From an uncultured Bacteroidales bacterium (GTDB lineage Bacteria; Bacteroidota; Bacteroidia; Bacteroidales; P3), in assembly GCA_937876865.1 (NCBI GenBank), contig CALEFF010000040.1, positions 62,001-126,000 on the forward strand: 64,000 nt of DNA, given 5' to 3'. Made by a program: the position numbers and the translations under genes. How positions within the stretch are numbered: the stretch's first letter is position 1; every line of letters begins with the position of its first letter. This document shows, piece after piece, positions 7,519 through 16,433 of this stretch. The notes beneath the pieces were generated by a model. The model ran no database searches, was not told the origin of the DNA, and worked only from the letters and a program-made list of their open reading frames with translations.

Positions 7519-8715
7519 ATGAAAAGAAACATTAAAAGAATTGCCCTATTGGCAATATTTACAGGAGCATTTATGAGTTCATGCACAGAAGATGAATTTT
7601 TAACAGAAGAAGAAGTAGGCACACACCATTCTTACTTAAAAACAGAAAACGTACCAACCTCAACAGAACCATTTGCCTTGGACTTTGCAAAATATATACA
7701 AGCAAATCCAAGCGCATTAACCACATTAAACGAAGCAATCCACAAAGTAGTAGGATATGACTTAGATGAAAACCTAACATTCTATGACATACTGCAATTT
7801 AATAATTCAGTATTCTTTGGAAGTGAATACTCAGACATAACAAATTTAGGAAGAGGAATTTCAGCAGAGAGATTAAAAGATTTAGGCTACAATTCAACAA
7901 ACTATTACGGAGGCTTGAATATTTATTGGGGTTATCACGATGAATGGGACGGTAAAACCTTACCAATAATTGGTTATGTAGAAGACGGAAAAGAAACAAT
8001 AAAAATCAAAGGCTATCAAATCAAAGAAAAAAGTATAGAAAAAACAAACATTACGATAGCAGACTTTGACAGTGTTAAGTTCCCAGTAATCATAATCAAT
8101 TATAGCGATAGAGATTACTCCGAATACCCAGAATTTAAAAGAGGAATAAGACAAAAAGGCGGTAAAGTATGGCTTTATGATGGCTATAATAATAACGATA
8201 ATGACAATAACAACACAACAAATATTTGGAATGATACAACAAAAGTATACAAACTAAAACTAACATCATTTAAAGCAGTAAAAAATTACGATATAATGGG
8301 AGGAAGTGAGTTTGCTTTTGAATCAGCCTTTGTAAATCAAGCAACCGAAGCAGCAGATAAAACAAGATATACTTGTGAATACACAAGAGGACAAATAAAA
8401 GATAAAGTAACAAAAACATTTAATGTAGCAATCAATCCAGATTGGCAAGCAAAATATGAAAATATGCATTTTTATATAATAGAAGAAGATGGAGGTTGGA
8501 ACGATAATATAAATGTATCTTTAAGTGTACAAGGCGTAGGTTCATTAAGCACTACATTACCAGCACACAGTTTTGATGATATATTATTTAGTGCATCTTG
8601 GATAAGATATTCATTTATTACAGATATGGATACAACAAATAATACAAACACTATGATGTTTGATAGTGGTAATACACTTAAAACAAAAATGGAAATATCA
8701 GACAGACCATATTAG
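7519..8715 (+). CDS. Secreted lipoprotein, module 1
   Basis: 398 residues, no recognised family. The N-terminus is a lipoprotein signal: basic KRNIKR, hydrophobic core and a lipobox ending at Cys22 (FMSSC), followed by an acidic stretch. It starts like its module 2 counterpart (KR-x-ALL, acidic segment after the Cys), but most of the rest has diverged. Residues about 220-235 form an Asn/Asp-rich run (NNNDNDNNN), probably a flexible loop. Many Tyr, Trp and alternating strands suggest a beta-rich exported protein. It is followed by a beta-barrel gene 23 bases later, so it may work with that barrel at the cell surface (inference). Confidence 0.85.
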   Translation: MKRNIKRIALLAIFTGAFMSSCTEDEFLTEEEVGTHHSYLKTENVPTSTEPFALDFAKYIQANPSALTTLNEAIHKVVGYDLDENLTFYDILQFNNSVFFGSEYSDITNLGRGISAERLKDLGYNSTNYYGGLNIYWGYHDEWDGKTLPIIGYVEDGKETIKIKGYQIKEKSIEKTNITIADFDSVKFPVIIINYSDRDYSEYPEFKRGIRQKGGKVWLYDGYNNNDNDNNNTTNIWNDTTKVYKLKLTSFKAVKNYDIMGGSEFAFESAFVNQATEAADKTRYTCEYTRGQIKDKVTKTFNVAINPDWQAKYENMHFYIIEEDGGWNDNINVSLSVQGVGSLSTTLPAHSFDDILFSASWIRYSFITDMDTTNNTNTMMFDSGNTLKTKMEISDRPY

Positions 8716-8738
8716 TTGTCAAATAAAAAAGTAAAACA

Positions 8739-9518
8739 ATGAAAAAAGTATTAGTATTATTACTTGCCATATTTACAATGCAAATAGCAAGTGCACAAGA
8801 AGAAGTTAAAAAACATAACTTTGGAATAGGAGTTTCGACAGAAACATGGTTAGATAAAGATAATCACCTATCATCAAGTGCTGTTTATGATATATATTAC
8901 GATAATGCCTTACAAACACAACTATATGCAAGTACCACACTAATAGATTGGCAAACCTTATCCCTACATTTTGATTACACATATAAGTTCAACAAATCAT
9001 TTTCACTAACAGGAAAATTCAAATGTTCATTTGTAGATGCAGACATATTATCTTCATTTTTTGATAAAGAGAAAAAAGTATTGCCAACAGGCTTTAATTC
9101 AGAAAATATAAGCGTTTACAACATAGGATTAGAGATTCCAGTATCAGTAAACTATAATTGGAATATCAAAGATAATGTAGCATGGACATTTTCCTTAGGA
9201 GGTGGACTTAGAAGTATGATGATTCTAAACAATACAACAAAGTATGAATTAGGAATGGGAATAGAACCTAAAAATTTTATAACATTTCGAGACAACTTAC
9301 AACCTTTTTTACTTTTTGGGACAGGTACAGAATTTAAAATAGGAGAAAAAAGTATGAAAATATTTTTGAATTACAGTCTATATGATGCATATTTCTCTAC
9401 AATGGCTACCGATTATGAAATAAAAAGTGGCAATTTTATAGGCGTAAATTCACATGAAATAAACAATACAAAACTAAATCCAAATCAATTAGAATTAGGA
9501 TTTACCTATTTCTTCTAA
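8739..9518 (+). CDS. Outer-membrane beta-barrel protein, module 1
   Basis: 259 residues with a signal peptide (cleavage likely after ASA, about residue 19). After KKHNFGIGVS, alternating hydrophobic and polar strands run to the C-terminus, which ends in the aromatic strand LELGFTYFF typical of outer-membrane barrels of the porin-like (OprL/OMP_b-brl) kind. The module 2 barrel shares KKHNFG after the signal peptide and a Phe-Phe end, yet most strands differ. It probably forms a small 8-strand or similar barrel. Cotranscribed with the preceding lipoprotein. Confidence 0.85.
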   Translation: MKKVLVLLLAIFTMQIASAQEEVKKHNFGIGVSTETWLDKDNHLSSSAVYDIYYDNALQTQLYASTTLIDWQTLSLHFDYTYKFNKSFSLTGKFKCSFVDADILSSFFDKEKKVLPTGFNSENISVYNIGLEIPVSVNYNWNIKDNVAWTFSLGGGLRSMMILNNTTKYELGMGIEPKNFITFRDNLQPFLLFGTGTEFKIGEKSMKIFLNYSLYDAYFSTMATDYEIKSGNFIGVNSHEINNTKLNPNQLELGFTYFF

Positions 9519-9525
9519 AAGTAAA

Positions 9526-9690
9526 ATAAAACAAAGAAAAAACAAAATATCTCTTAGGAATGATTTACCAAACCTAAGAGATATTTTTTTAGTACAAGAA
9601 AACTCAGAAAAAAGTCTTTGCTTTTTCAAAAAAAATCAAAGAAAAAATTAAAAAAAGCAAAGAAAAAAAATAAAAAATCAAAGAAAAATT
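9526..9690 (+). repeat. Conserved 3' tail, module 1 copy (inverted copy at 24556-24720)
   Basis: Starting at ATAAAACAAAG, the first 76 bases differ at only two positions from the minus-strand copy beginning at 24720, and the similarity continues, with more changes, to about 9690. Coding regions of the two modules are far less alike. The two tails form long inverted repeats 15 kb apart. Confidence 0.9.
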
Positions 9691-9699
9691 TTCCTTTTC
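9532..9699 (+). repeat. 21-base phased C-NNN-G array, module 1
   Basis: Boxes begin at 9532 (CAAAG), 9553 (CTTAG), 9574 (CTAAG), 9595 (CAAGA, imperfect), 9616 (CTTTG), 9637, 9658 and 9679 (CAAAG): every step is exactly 21 bases. Spacers are nearly pure A/T with runs of A. Some boxes pair into hairpins (9553 with 9574; 9616 with 9658). Confidence 0.85.
9546..9590 (+). terminator. Terminator of module 1
   Basis: Stem AATATCTCTTAGG (9546-9558) with CCTAAGAGATATT (9573-9585), then a run of T. Located 27 bases after the barrel stop. Confidence 0.88.
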
Positions 9700-9702
9700 T
9701 TT

Positions 9703-11406
9703 TTATAGTCCTAATTCTTGTTTTATTCTTTCTATTTTTTCAAAAGCAATTGTTTGAAGACTCTCTACTTCGCCTTTGTCTTTCATTGGGATTACTATGC
9801 TGAAATAGAATTTGATTTTAGGTTCTGTGCCACTTGGGCGAACAGATACTTTACTTCCGCTTTTCAATAGGTATTGTAGCACGTTGGATTTTGGTAATTG
9901 TGTTTTTTCTGTGTCTAAGTAGTCTATTATTTCAACAACCTCATCATTGTCTAACTGCTTTGGAGGGTTGTTTCTAAAATCCATCATCATTTTTTGAATT
10001 TCCTCTGCTCCTGTTTTGCCTTTACGTGTGATAGATACTTGTTTTTCTTGGAAGAATCCATACTTTGTGTAAAGTTGAAGCAAGAAATCATATAGGTTTG
10101 TGCCTTCTTCTTTTAAGCAAGCAACCATTTCTGCTAATATACAGCAGGCTGAAACGGCATCTTTATCTCTTACGAAATCGCCTATTAGGTATCCGAAACT
10201 TTCTTCTCCTCCTCCTATGTATCTTTTCTTTCCTTCGTGTTCTCTAATCTTTGAGGCAATGTGTTTAAATCCTGTAAGTACATCGAAGTATTCAACAGAG
10301 AAATCCTCTGCAATTCTGTTTATTAAATCGGTTGTTACTACTGTTTTTATTATGTATTCGTTTCCTTTTAGTGCGTTTGCATTTTTGTTGGCAGAAAGAA
10401 GATAGTAGGTAAGTAAACTTGCTGTTTGATTTCCGTTTAGTATAATCCATTCTCCTTTATTGTCTTTTACTGCTATTGCTTCTCGGTCTGCATCGGGGTC
10501 TGTTGCTAAAAGCATATCGGCATCTATTTCTTTTGCAAGTTTTATGCCCATTTCAAGTGCCGCAGGTTCTTCTGGATTTGGAGAAACGCAGGTTGGGAAA
10601 TTTCCATCAGGGATTGATTGTTCTTTTACACAGATTACGTTTTCAAATCCGTATGCTTTCAATGCTTTTGGCACCAAGGAAATTCCTGTTCCGTGAAGTG
10701 GGGTATAGACTATCTTTAAGTCTTTTTGTTTTTTTATACATTCGCTATTGATTGATATGGATTTAATTTTTTCAAGGTAGATTTTATCCATATCTTCTCC
10801 AATGATTGTGATATTTTTATCGTCATCTTGCATTTTAACTTGCGATAAGTCTATTATTGCATTTACTTTTTCTATCACTAATTCATCGTGTGGAGAGGTT
10901 AATTGTGCTCCATCGTTCCAATATGCTTTGTATCCGTTGTATTCTTTGGGATTATGTGAAGCGGTAAGCATTACTCCTGCATCTGCTTTTAGTTCTCTGA
11001 CTGCAAAAGATAACTCTGGCGTTGGGCGAATGTCTTCAAAAAGATATACTTTAAAACCATTTGCTGCCATAACTCTTGCTGTTATTTTTGCAAACTCACG
11101 ACTATTGTTTCTGCTGTCGTATGATATTACGGTTTTTATTTGTTTTCCTGGATTGTTTTCTGCAATGTAGTTAGAGAATCCTTGTGTTGTCATTGCAACA
11201 ATGTATTTATTCATACGATTTGTTCCAATGCCCATTATGCCTCTTAGTCCTCCTGTTCCAAATTCTAATGTTCTGTAAAAGGCATCGTTAAATTCGTTTA
11301 CATTGTTTTCTCTTAGAGAGATTATCTCTTGTTTTGCTTGCTCATCTATGCTTGTGTTTAACCACTTTTCTGCATTTATTGCAGCATTCTTATCAATTTG
11401 TGTCAT
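9703..11406 (-). CDS. Alpha-D-phosphohexomutase (phosphoglucomutase/phosphomannomutase type)
   Basis: 567-residue phosphohexomutase moving phosphate between C1 and C6 of a hexose phosphate. It has the active-site phosphoserine loop TASHNPKEYNGYK, the metal-binding loop DPDADRE, the sugar-recognition loop GGGEESFGYL and the phosphate loop RPSGTEPKIKFY. The length fits the PgcA/Pgm-like clade common in Bacteroidota rather than the 450-residue ManB clade; substrate (glucose, mannose or both) is not settled. It is the last gene of a minus-strand group with two Sel1-repeat genes, 6 bases apart. It feeds glycogen and envelope sugar pathways. Confidence 0.94.
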   Translation of the reverse strand: MTQIDKNAAINAEKWLNTSIDEQAKQEIISLRENNVNEFNDAFYRTLEFGTGGLRGIMGIGTNRMNKYIVAMTTQGFSNYIAENNPGKQIKTVISYDSRNNSREFAKITARVMAANGFKVYLFEDIRPTPELSFAVRELKADAGVMLTASHNPKEYNGYKAYWNDGAQLTSPHDELVIEKVNAIIDLSQVKMQDDDKNITIIGEDMDKIYLEKIKSISINSECIKKQKDLKIVYTPLHGTGISLVPKALKAYGFENVICVKEQSIPDGNFPTCVSPNPEEPAALEMGIKLAKEIDADMLLATDPDADREAIAVKDNKGEWIILNGNQTASLLTYYLLSANKNANALKGNEYIIKTVVTTDLINRIAEDFSVEYFDVLTGFKHIASKIREHEGKKRYIGGGEESFGYLIGDFVRDKDAVSACCILAEMVACLKEEGTNLYDFLLQLYTKYGFFQEKQVSITRKGKTGAEEIQKMMMDFRNNPPKQLDNDEVVEIIDYLDTEKTQLPKSNVLQYLLKSGSKVSVRPSGTEPKIKFYFSIVIPMKDKGEVESLQTIAFEKIERIKQELGL

Positions 11407-11412
11407 AATTGT

Positions 11413-12387
11413 TTATTTTTTCTTTTTGGTTAAATAGTTTTCTGCTTCTTTGTTGCCTAATTGTGCTGCTTTTTTAATGTAATCCAATCCTTTTTTACGG
11501 TTTTTCTTAATTTTTTTACCGTCAATGTATTCTTTTCCTAAGATATAATAGGTTTGAGATTGTTCTATGTTTTTTATATCTAACAAATCTTTTATTTCTC
11601 CTGTTTTTTGATAGGTGTCTATTGCCACTACTTCTTTTGCATAAGGACAATCTTGATTTGCTGATTTCTTATACCAATTTATTGCTTCGCTTTTTTTCTT
11701 TTCTCCATAGAATCCGTTTTCTAATAGAAATCCTTTTACATACTGAGCAACGGGAAGATTTTTTTCAAGTGGGAGTTCTATTAGTTTTGATGCTTTTTGA
11801 TAGTCAGGAGCAATGCTTTGTCCTATTATATATATGTAAGCAAGGTTTTGCATTGCATAAATTTCTTTTTGCTCTGCTGCTTTTTCATACCAATATTTTG
11901 CTTCTATCAAATCTTTTGCTATTACATCGCCCTCAAAATAGAAATCGCCTACTCTTCTGCAAGAAAACGCATCTCCTCTTTCGGCACAAATTCTATACCA
12001 CAAATATGCACGTGATTTATTTTCTACTACCCCTTCTCCTTCGTCAAACATTTTTGCAACTTTTAGTTGAGATAATTCATTACCTCTTTCTGCTGCTTGA
12101 AGATAATAACTAAATGCTAATCGTTTGTTTTGAGTACAGCCTTTTCCTTCTTCATACATTGTACCAAGTGCGTAACAAGAGGCAAGATGATTCTTCTCTG
12201 CTGCTCGTTTATACCAAACAAACGCATTGGAATAGCTTTGTATTTGTCCTATTCCTTTGTAATATTGAGTTGCTAATTCATATTGAGCTTCTGTATTGCC
12301 ATTTTTTGCTTTCAACAAAAGGTTTTGACATTGTGATTCTATGCCAAAACAAAATAAAAGACAAAGTCCTAATAATATTTTTTTCAT
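11413..12387 (-). CDS. Sel1-repeat (TPR-like) secreted protein
   Basis: 324 residues from the start I prefer (12387, MKKILLG), which gives a clean signal peptide (cleavage near ESQC) and avoids overlap with the upstream stop; a start six codons earlier is possible. The rest is a row of about eight Sel1-like repeats, recognisable by A-x-x-x-G and the W-Y-x-K-A-A-E pattern (FVWYKRAAEKN, YWYEKAAEQK, NWYKKSANQD). Such alpha-solenoids hold other proteins together. Probably periplasmic. Part of a three-gene unit with another Sel1 protein and the hexomutase. The partner is unknown. Confidence 0.88.
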   Translation of the reverse strand: MKKILLGLCLLFCFGIESQCQNLLLKAKNGNTEAQYELATQYYKGIGQIQSYSNAFVWYKRAAEKNHLASCYALGTMYEEGKGCTQNKRLAFSYYLQAAERGNELSQLKVAKMFDEGEGVVENKSRAYLWYRICAERGDAFSCRRVGDFYFEGDVIAKDLIEAKYWYEKAAEQKEIYAMQNLAYIYIIGQSIAPDYQKASKLIELPLEKNLPVAQYVKGFLLENGFYGEKKKSEAINWYKKSANQDCPYAKEVVAIDTYQKTGEIKDLLDIKNIEQSQTYYILGKEYIDGKKIKKNRKKGLDYIKKAAQLGNKEAENYLTKKKK

Positions 12388-12394
12388 ATAATTC

Positions 12395-12976
12395 TTATTG
12401 TTCATATCTCCACAATTGGTTTTCGTTCCAGAATTGCATTGCTGTCGGGTATCCGTTGTTAAATGCTAACTTTACATAGTTTACTCCTTGTGCAATGTTC
12501 TTTTTTACTCCTTCTCCAAAATAGAGCATCTTTCCTATTTTGAATTGAGCCTTTGCAAGTCCACCCTCATCTGCTGCTTTCTTAAACCATTCGTATGCAG
12601 TAGGCAAATGTTTTGCTACTCCAACTCCTTGTTCGTACATTTCGCCAAGACAAAAATATGCTTCTGCATTTTTATGCTCTGCTGCTAAGTTGAAATACTT
12701 AAATGCTAAGTGTGCATTTTGCTTTACATCAACTCCATAGTAATAAAGCTCTGCCAAAGCCATTATTGCCTTAGGGTGATTTTGCTCTGCTGCTTTTTGA
12801 TACCATTCAATCGCTTTTGAAATATCCTTAGGCATTCTATCTGCTCTTTCATACATTTTTCCAAGTCGATATTGTGCATTAGGATTTCCTTGTTCGGCAT
12901 CTCTAATAAAGGTTTGTGCAAAAGTATTTAATCCAAAAACTATTGCTAATAATGTAATTAAAAGTCTTTTTATCAT
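12395..12976 (-). CDS. Short Sel1-repeat secreted protein
   Basis: 193 residues with an N-terminal signal peptide (MIKRLLITLLAIVFGLNTFAQ). Four or five Sel1 repeats follow (AIEWYQKAAEQNHPKAIMAL, AFKYFNLAAEHKNAEA, AYEWFKKAADEGGLAKAQF). It is shorter than the neighbour and probably arose by duplication. First gene of the unit running to the hexomutase. The role is likely scaffolding in the periplasm; nothing in the sequence names the partner. Confidence 0.88.
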   Translation of the reverse strand: MIKRLLITLLAIVFGLNTFAQTFIRDAEQGNPNAQYRLGKMYERADRMPKDISKAIEWYQKAAEQNHPKAIMALAELYYYGVDVKQNAHLAFKYFNLAAEHKNAEAYFCLGEMYEQGVGVAKHLPTAYEWFKKAADEGGLAKAQFKIGKMLYFGEGVKKNIAQGVNYVKLAFNNGYPTAMQFWNENQLWRYEQ

Positions 12977-13024
12977 ATCTAAATTTATTTTCTCTTTGAT
13001 TTAAAAGGCAAAATTAAGCTTTTT

Positions 13025-14218
13025 TTACAAATATTCAACTATTACCTCTTTCATATACTTCTTTTCAAGCACTTCAACTAAGCGTTTTATTACACTTTTA
13101 CGCAATGCAATCTCCACAGGTAAGTCTGGCTCATGGTGTGCAGGATTTATTTTTGTGCCAACTAAGAGATGGATTTCATCACTATTCAATAAACGTTCTG
13201 CAATCTTATCTGCTGGACCATTTCCAAAGTTATTATTCCCTGTTGCATTTGTTAGAAGTGTTATTACTTTATTTAGAGTCAATACTCCTTCGGTTACTAA
13301 ATCCAAACCTTTCATTTTGCTCATTGGAGGCAGAGTTGAATCCATATTTTCATAATCATCAATGATTTCTACTCCTAAATGTTTTGAAAAAATTTCTGCA
13401 GTAGTTGCTCCTGATACGATTTTAAATCCATCAAACGCCTTTACTTTTTCTACATACTCTGCATCTTTACTCACATCGCAAGGAGGACCTGTAGCAATTA
13501 TTGTTTTTCTTGGATTTCTAAAATAAATAACTGCACAACTCGTGTCGTCTTTTGAAGAAAACCTATCATTACTATACGCTTTGTTTACTACACGTTGAGC
13601 AAGCTTTGTTGCAGAAATATATCTCTCGTTCAAAATCGTATCTTTCACATATTCCACATACGCATCTCTGCCCCAACCTAAAAGCATATCATCATTACCC
13701 ATTCCAGATTGTGTTACACCATCAGAAATAAAGATAATTCTATCTTCCTTCATTGGTTTAAAACTGCAAGTCATTATCTCTTGACTTCTTCCTTGTCCAT
13801 CAACATTTTCAAGCAGTAAACAATTCCATTCAGGTTCAAAAACATTACCTCCTCTCATAATAAGGCAAAGGGGATTGTCATATTCAAGAATATTTACCTC
13901 ACTATTATGTACATCAACTATTGTAAAAGTAGCATAACTCGTTTTTCTCTCGCTACAAATCGGCAATGTATCCATAATTATATTAGCAATAGTTTGTGCA
14001 TCTTTGTGTTCTTCTGCAAAATTTATTGCCATAGTAGAAGTAAGCGTAGCTAACACGTTTGCTTTCACGCCATGCCCCATTCCATCTGCTAAAACAGCCA
14101 GTGTTCTGTTTTCTTCCTTTAAGCGTTTTGAAATAAAAACATCTCCACAAATAAACTCTCCTTTGTGATTCTTTTGAAAACAAGCCGTTTCAACGTGAAA
14201 TCTATTTTTAACTTCCAT
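13025..14218 (-). CDS. SpoIIE-type PP2C protein phosphatase
   Basis: 397 residues. The N-terminal 225 residues form a SpoIIE/PPM phosphatase domain: the metal-binding Asp residues lie in LADGMGHGVKANV, FISDGVTQSG and SKDDTSCAVIYF. No signal peptide, membrane span or PAS/GAF sensor is fused to it. The C-terminal 170 residues (from about IIATGPPCDVS) are a separate conserved part without a name that I can give. In this phylum similar proteins are often found with sensor kinases or iron hydrogenases; neither is in this window. Here it follows gmk and a 208-residue unknown protein on the same strand. Confidence 0.88.
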   Translation of the reverse strand: MEVKNRFHVETACFQKNHKGEFICGDVFISKRLKEENRTLAVLADGMGHGVKANVLATLTSTMAINFAEEHKDAQTIANIIMDTLPICSERKTSYATFTIVDVHNSEVNILEYDNPLCLIMRGGNVFEPEWNCLLLENVDGQGRSQEIMTCSFKPMKEDRIIFISDGVTQSGMGNDDMLLGWGRDAYVEYVKDTILNERYISATKLAQRVVNKAYSNDRFSSKDDTSCAVIYFRNPRKTIIATGPPCDVSKDAEYVEKVKAFDGFKIVSGATTAEIFSKHLGVEIIDDYENMDSTLPPMSKMKGLDLVTEGVLTLNKVITLLTNATGNNNFGNGPADKIAERLLNSDEIHLLVGTKINPAHHEPDLPVEIALRKSVIKRLVEVLEKKYMKEVIVEYL

Positions 14219-14223
14219 AATAA

Positions 14224-14850
14224 TTATGTGTTTTGCATATCTACAAACTTCAAAGTGTTGATTAGAATTTTTGGGTACGATGTTGAAAAGTCGTCAATTC
14301 CTATTTTGTTAAAACTATTGTTAATGCTATTTTTAATCCCTTGCAAAGCAATTTGTGCAATTTGTTTTTTAGCGAATTTTAATATACTTTCACCTTGATA
14401 AACGACACAATATTTTGAAAGCACTTGCAATTTTTCTTCATACAAATCTTGATGAATTAAAACCGATGCTAAGTTAAAATTATTTAATTGTTCTTTTGCC
14501 AAAAAGTATTCTTTTGAAACATGAATATTTATTTTGTCATCAGAGTTTAGAATTGCATTTTCTTTAAAAATAATTGCTTTATAAGGAATTCCAAACAACA
14601 AAGCATGTTTGTTATACTCCATTATCAATTCAATAAATCTTTCAAATTGAGAAGTTTTGGAATTAAGTACAAACATTATTTCATTACCTAAAAATTTTAT
14701 TTCTAAGTCTTCTATTTCGTTTTTTATTTTTACAAGTTGATTTGCAATATTATCAATTCTTATTCTCAACAAATCATTTCCGCCTTCTAAGGTTATTTGT
14801 TCAAAATTAAGAAGTTGCAAAATACAAACATAGTTTTCTCTATTAGTCAT
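14224..14850 (-). CDS. Uncharacterised protein between gmk and the SpoIIE-type phosphatase
   Basis: 208 residues from the ATG at 14850, which I prefer because the upstream ATG at 14880 lies inside the gmk end. The protein has no signal peptide or membrane span. It is Ile/Leu/Asn rich with predicted helices and strands but no motif that I recognise. It ends 5 bases before the phosphatase gene, so the two are made together and could form a regulator-target pair (inference). Confidence 0.75.
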   Translation of the reverse strand: MTNRENYVCILQLLNFEQITLEGGNDLLRIRIDNIANQLVKIKNEIEDLEIKFLGNEIMFVLNSKTSQFERFIELIMEYNKHALLFGIPYKAIIFKENAILNSDDKINIHVSKEYFLAKEQLNNFNLASVLIHQDLYEEKLQVLSKYCVVYQGESILKFAKKQIAQIALQGIKNSINNSFNKIGIDDFSTSYPKILINTLKFVDMQNT

Positions 14851-14867
14851 CGTTTTTTCTTTTATTG

Positions 14868-15446
14868 CTAAACGTTCCAATCTTGCATTTGTTGTGCTAT
14901 TATCTCTTCAACCCTTGCAATTGCAGTGTTTAAATCATCATTACAAACCACATAATCAAAATTTTCAGAAAGTGATATTTCCATTTTTGCTCTTGATAGT
15001 CTTTCTTTTAAAGTTTCTTCGCTTTCTGTATTACGATTTCTAAGCCTTTTTTCTAATTCCTCTATACTTGGTGGCATTATAAATATAGAACAAGCCTGTT
15101 GTTGTAAGATTTTTTTTATGTTTACACCACCTTTCACATCTATATCAAAGATTACAAACTTACCTTGATTCCAAATTCTATCTAACTCCGATTTAAACGT
15201 TCCGTAATACTTACCTTGATAAACCTCTTCCCATTCAATAAAATCACCCTTCTCTATATGCTCTCTCATTTTCTCAGGAGTAATGAAATAATAATCCACC
15301 CCATCTTTTTCTCCCTCACGAGCAGGACGAGTTGTTGCCGATATAGAAAAGCTAAACTTATCTTTCATTCTCTCCAATATCGGTTTAAGAATAGTTGTCT
15401 TTCCACTACCCGAAGGAGCCGAAAAAATAAATACCCCTTTTTTCAT
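14868..15446 (-). CDS. gmk: Guanylate kinase
   Basis: Phosphorylates GMP to GDP with ATP. The 192 residues match the family. Visible are the P-loop APSGSGKTT (residues 10-18), the GMP-binding part SISATTRPAREGEKDGVDYY, EWEEVYQGKYYGTF and the Asp of FDIDVKGG. It follows the acidic protein at 15449 by 2 bases and precedes the unknown gene at 14224. In many Bacteroidota gmk follows a YicC-family gene; here that place is taken by an unrelated acidic protein. Confidence 0.97.
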   Translation of the reverse strand: MKKGVFIFSAPSGSGKTTILKPILERMKDKFSFSISATTRPAREGEKDGVDYYFITPEKMREHIEKGDFIEWEEVYQGKYYGTFKSELDRIWNQGKFVIFDIDVKGGVNIKKILQQQACSIFIMPPSIEELEKRLRNRNTESEETLKERLSRAKMEISLSENFDYVVCNDDLNTAIARVEEIIAQQMQDWNV

Positions 15447-15448
15447 TT

Positions 15449-16270
15449 CTATTTTTTAAATCGCTTTTGTACCAAATTTTCAAGAGTAGTATATGCCATT
15501 GATTCCTTAATCCATTTTCTTTTTAGGCGGTTTTCTTCTATCACAACCATAGATAAATCCACGCTTGTAGCGTCATTTAACAAATTTATAAAGTTTGTGT
15601 ATTCTTTTAAGTCGCCTGAAAACAACTCATTGATAAACATAAATTTTTCACTCACTCCTATTGCTGTACGAAGGTCGCTTCTATTCTTATTTTCAAAAGC
15701 CTCAGCAATCGAAGGTTGAGATTTGAACAAATCAAGCGTTGTATATTCTTCTTTTTTAGTTTGTTTAGGTTCATTATCCTTCATTATGTTATTGTGAAGA
15801 TAATCTAAAACAGAAGCACTCTTTGTTTGAACAGATTCTTGCTCTTGCTTAGGTTCTTCAATCACTATTTCAGGTTCCTTAACCTCAGAATTTTCTTGCT
15901 CAATCTCTATTATTTCTTCTTGTTCTTGCTCTTTTTCTTCTTCTGTTTGTAGGAGAATTTCTTCTTTTTTCTCTTCCTGAGGAATTTCTTCTTGTTCTTG
16001 CTCAATTACAACTTCCTCTTTTTCTGAAATTTCCTCTATTATTTCTTGTTCTATCTTTGGTTCAATATCCAAAATCTCCTCTTTCACAACAGGAGTCTCT
16101 ACAATAGTTTCTTGATAATCAGAAGTGAGAAGAAAATCATACATTTCTCTCATTCTTTGTCTTAAAACATCTACGTCTAATTCAGAGATAATTTCGCTTT
16201 TGCATACTCTTTGACACGCCTTACTCATATTCTCCGATAAAGAGAGTAATTTTTGCTGAAAACTATTCAT
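15449..16270 (-). CDS. Acidic, Glu-rich linker protein of unknown function
   Basis: 273 residues, no signal peptide. Three parts are visible: an N-terminal helical region (about 1-55, with VLRQRMREMYDFLL), a highly acidic low-complexity middle (about 60-150, mostly Glu, Gln, Ile and Val) and a conserved-looking C-terminal domain (about 170-273, beginning DLFKSQPSIAEAF). The architecture suggests two folded ends joined by a long flexible negative arm. First gene of the gmk unit, with the divergent AddA-like gene on its other side. No function can be named. Confidence 0.82.
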   Translation of the reverse strand: MNSFQQKLLSLSENMSKACQRVCKSEIISELDVDVLRQRMREMYDFLLTSDYQETIVETPVVKEEILDIEPKIEQEIIEEISEKEEVVIEQEQEEIPQEEKKEEILLQTEEEKEQEQEEIIEIEQENSEVKEPEIVIEEPKQEQESVQTKSASVLDYLHNNIMKDNEPKQTKKEEYTTLDLFKSQPSIAEAFENKNRSDLRTAIGVSEKFMFINELFSGDLKEYTNFINLLNDATSVDLSMVVIEENRLKRKWIKESMAYTTLENLVQKRFKK

Positions 16271-16349
16271 ATTCGGTTATCTTTTTTTTAAAAAATTACT
16301 ATTGAAAATCGTTGTAAAATTACTAATTTTTTCTGACACTGAAATAAAT

Positions 16350-16433
16350 CAAAGAAATAATTTAATTTTTCAAAGAATTAAATTATTTTTGTAAAGAAAT
16401 AATTTTCTAATTCAAAGAATTAAAATCATGAGA
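16350..16433 (+). repeat. 21-base phased array in front of the AddAB-like genes
   Basis: Boxes begin at 16350 (CAAAG), 16371 (CAAAG), 16392 (TAAAG) and 16413 (CAAAG), each exactly 21 bases apart, separated by A/T-only or nearly A/T-only spacers. The last unit runs into the ATG at 16428. A possible -7 element TATTTTTG (16384-16391) lies inside the array, so the repeats cover the likely promoter of the helicase gene. Confidence 0.78.

Noticed and set aside
9532..9699. CRISPR array
   Set aside because: Period is 21 bases with A/T-rich spacers that are similar to one another; there are no 28-37 base repeats, no unique spacers and no cas genes.
9618..9803. Lys-rich open frame on the plus strand after module 1
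   Set aside because: It is translation of the A-rich phased array and the antisense end of the hexomutase; no promoter or family match.
10065..11170. Several long plus-strand frames across the hexomutase
   Set aside because: They are antisense shadows of a clearly coding gene with all family motifs.
11622..12113. 163-codon plus-strand frame over the Sel1 gene
   Set aside because: Leu/Phe-rich antisense shadow of repeat coding sequence.
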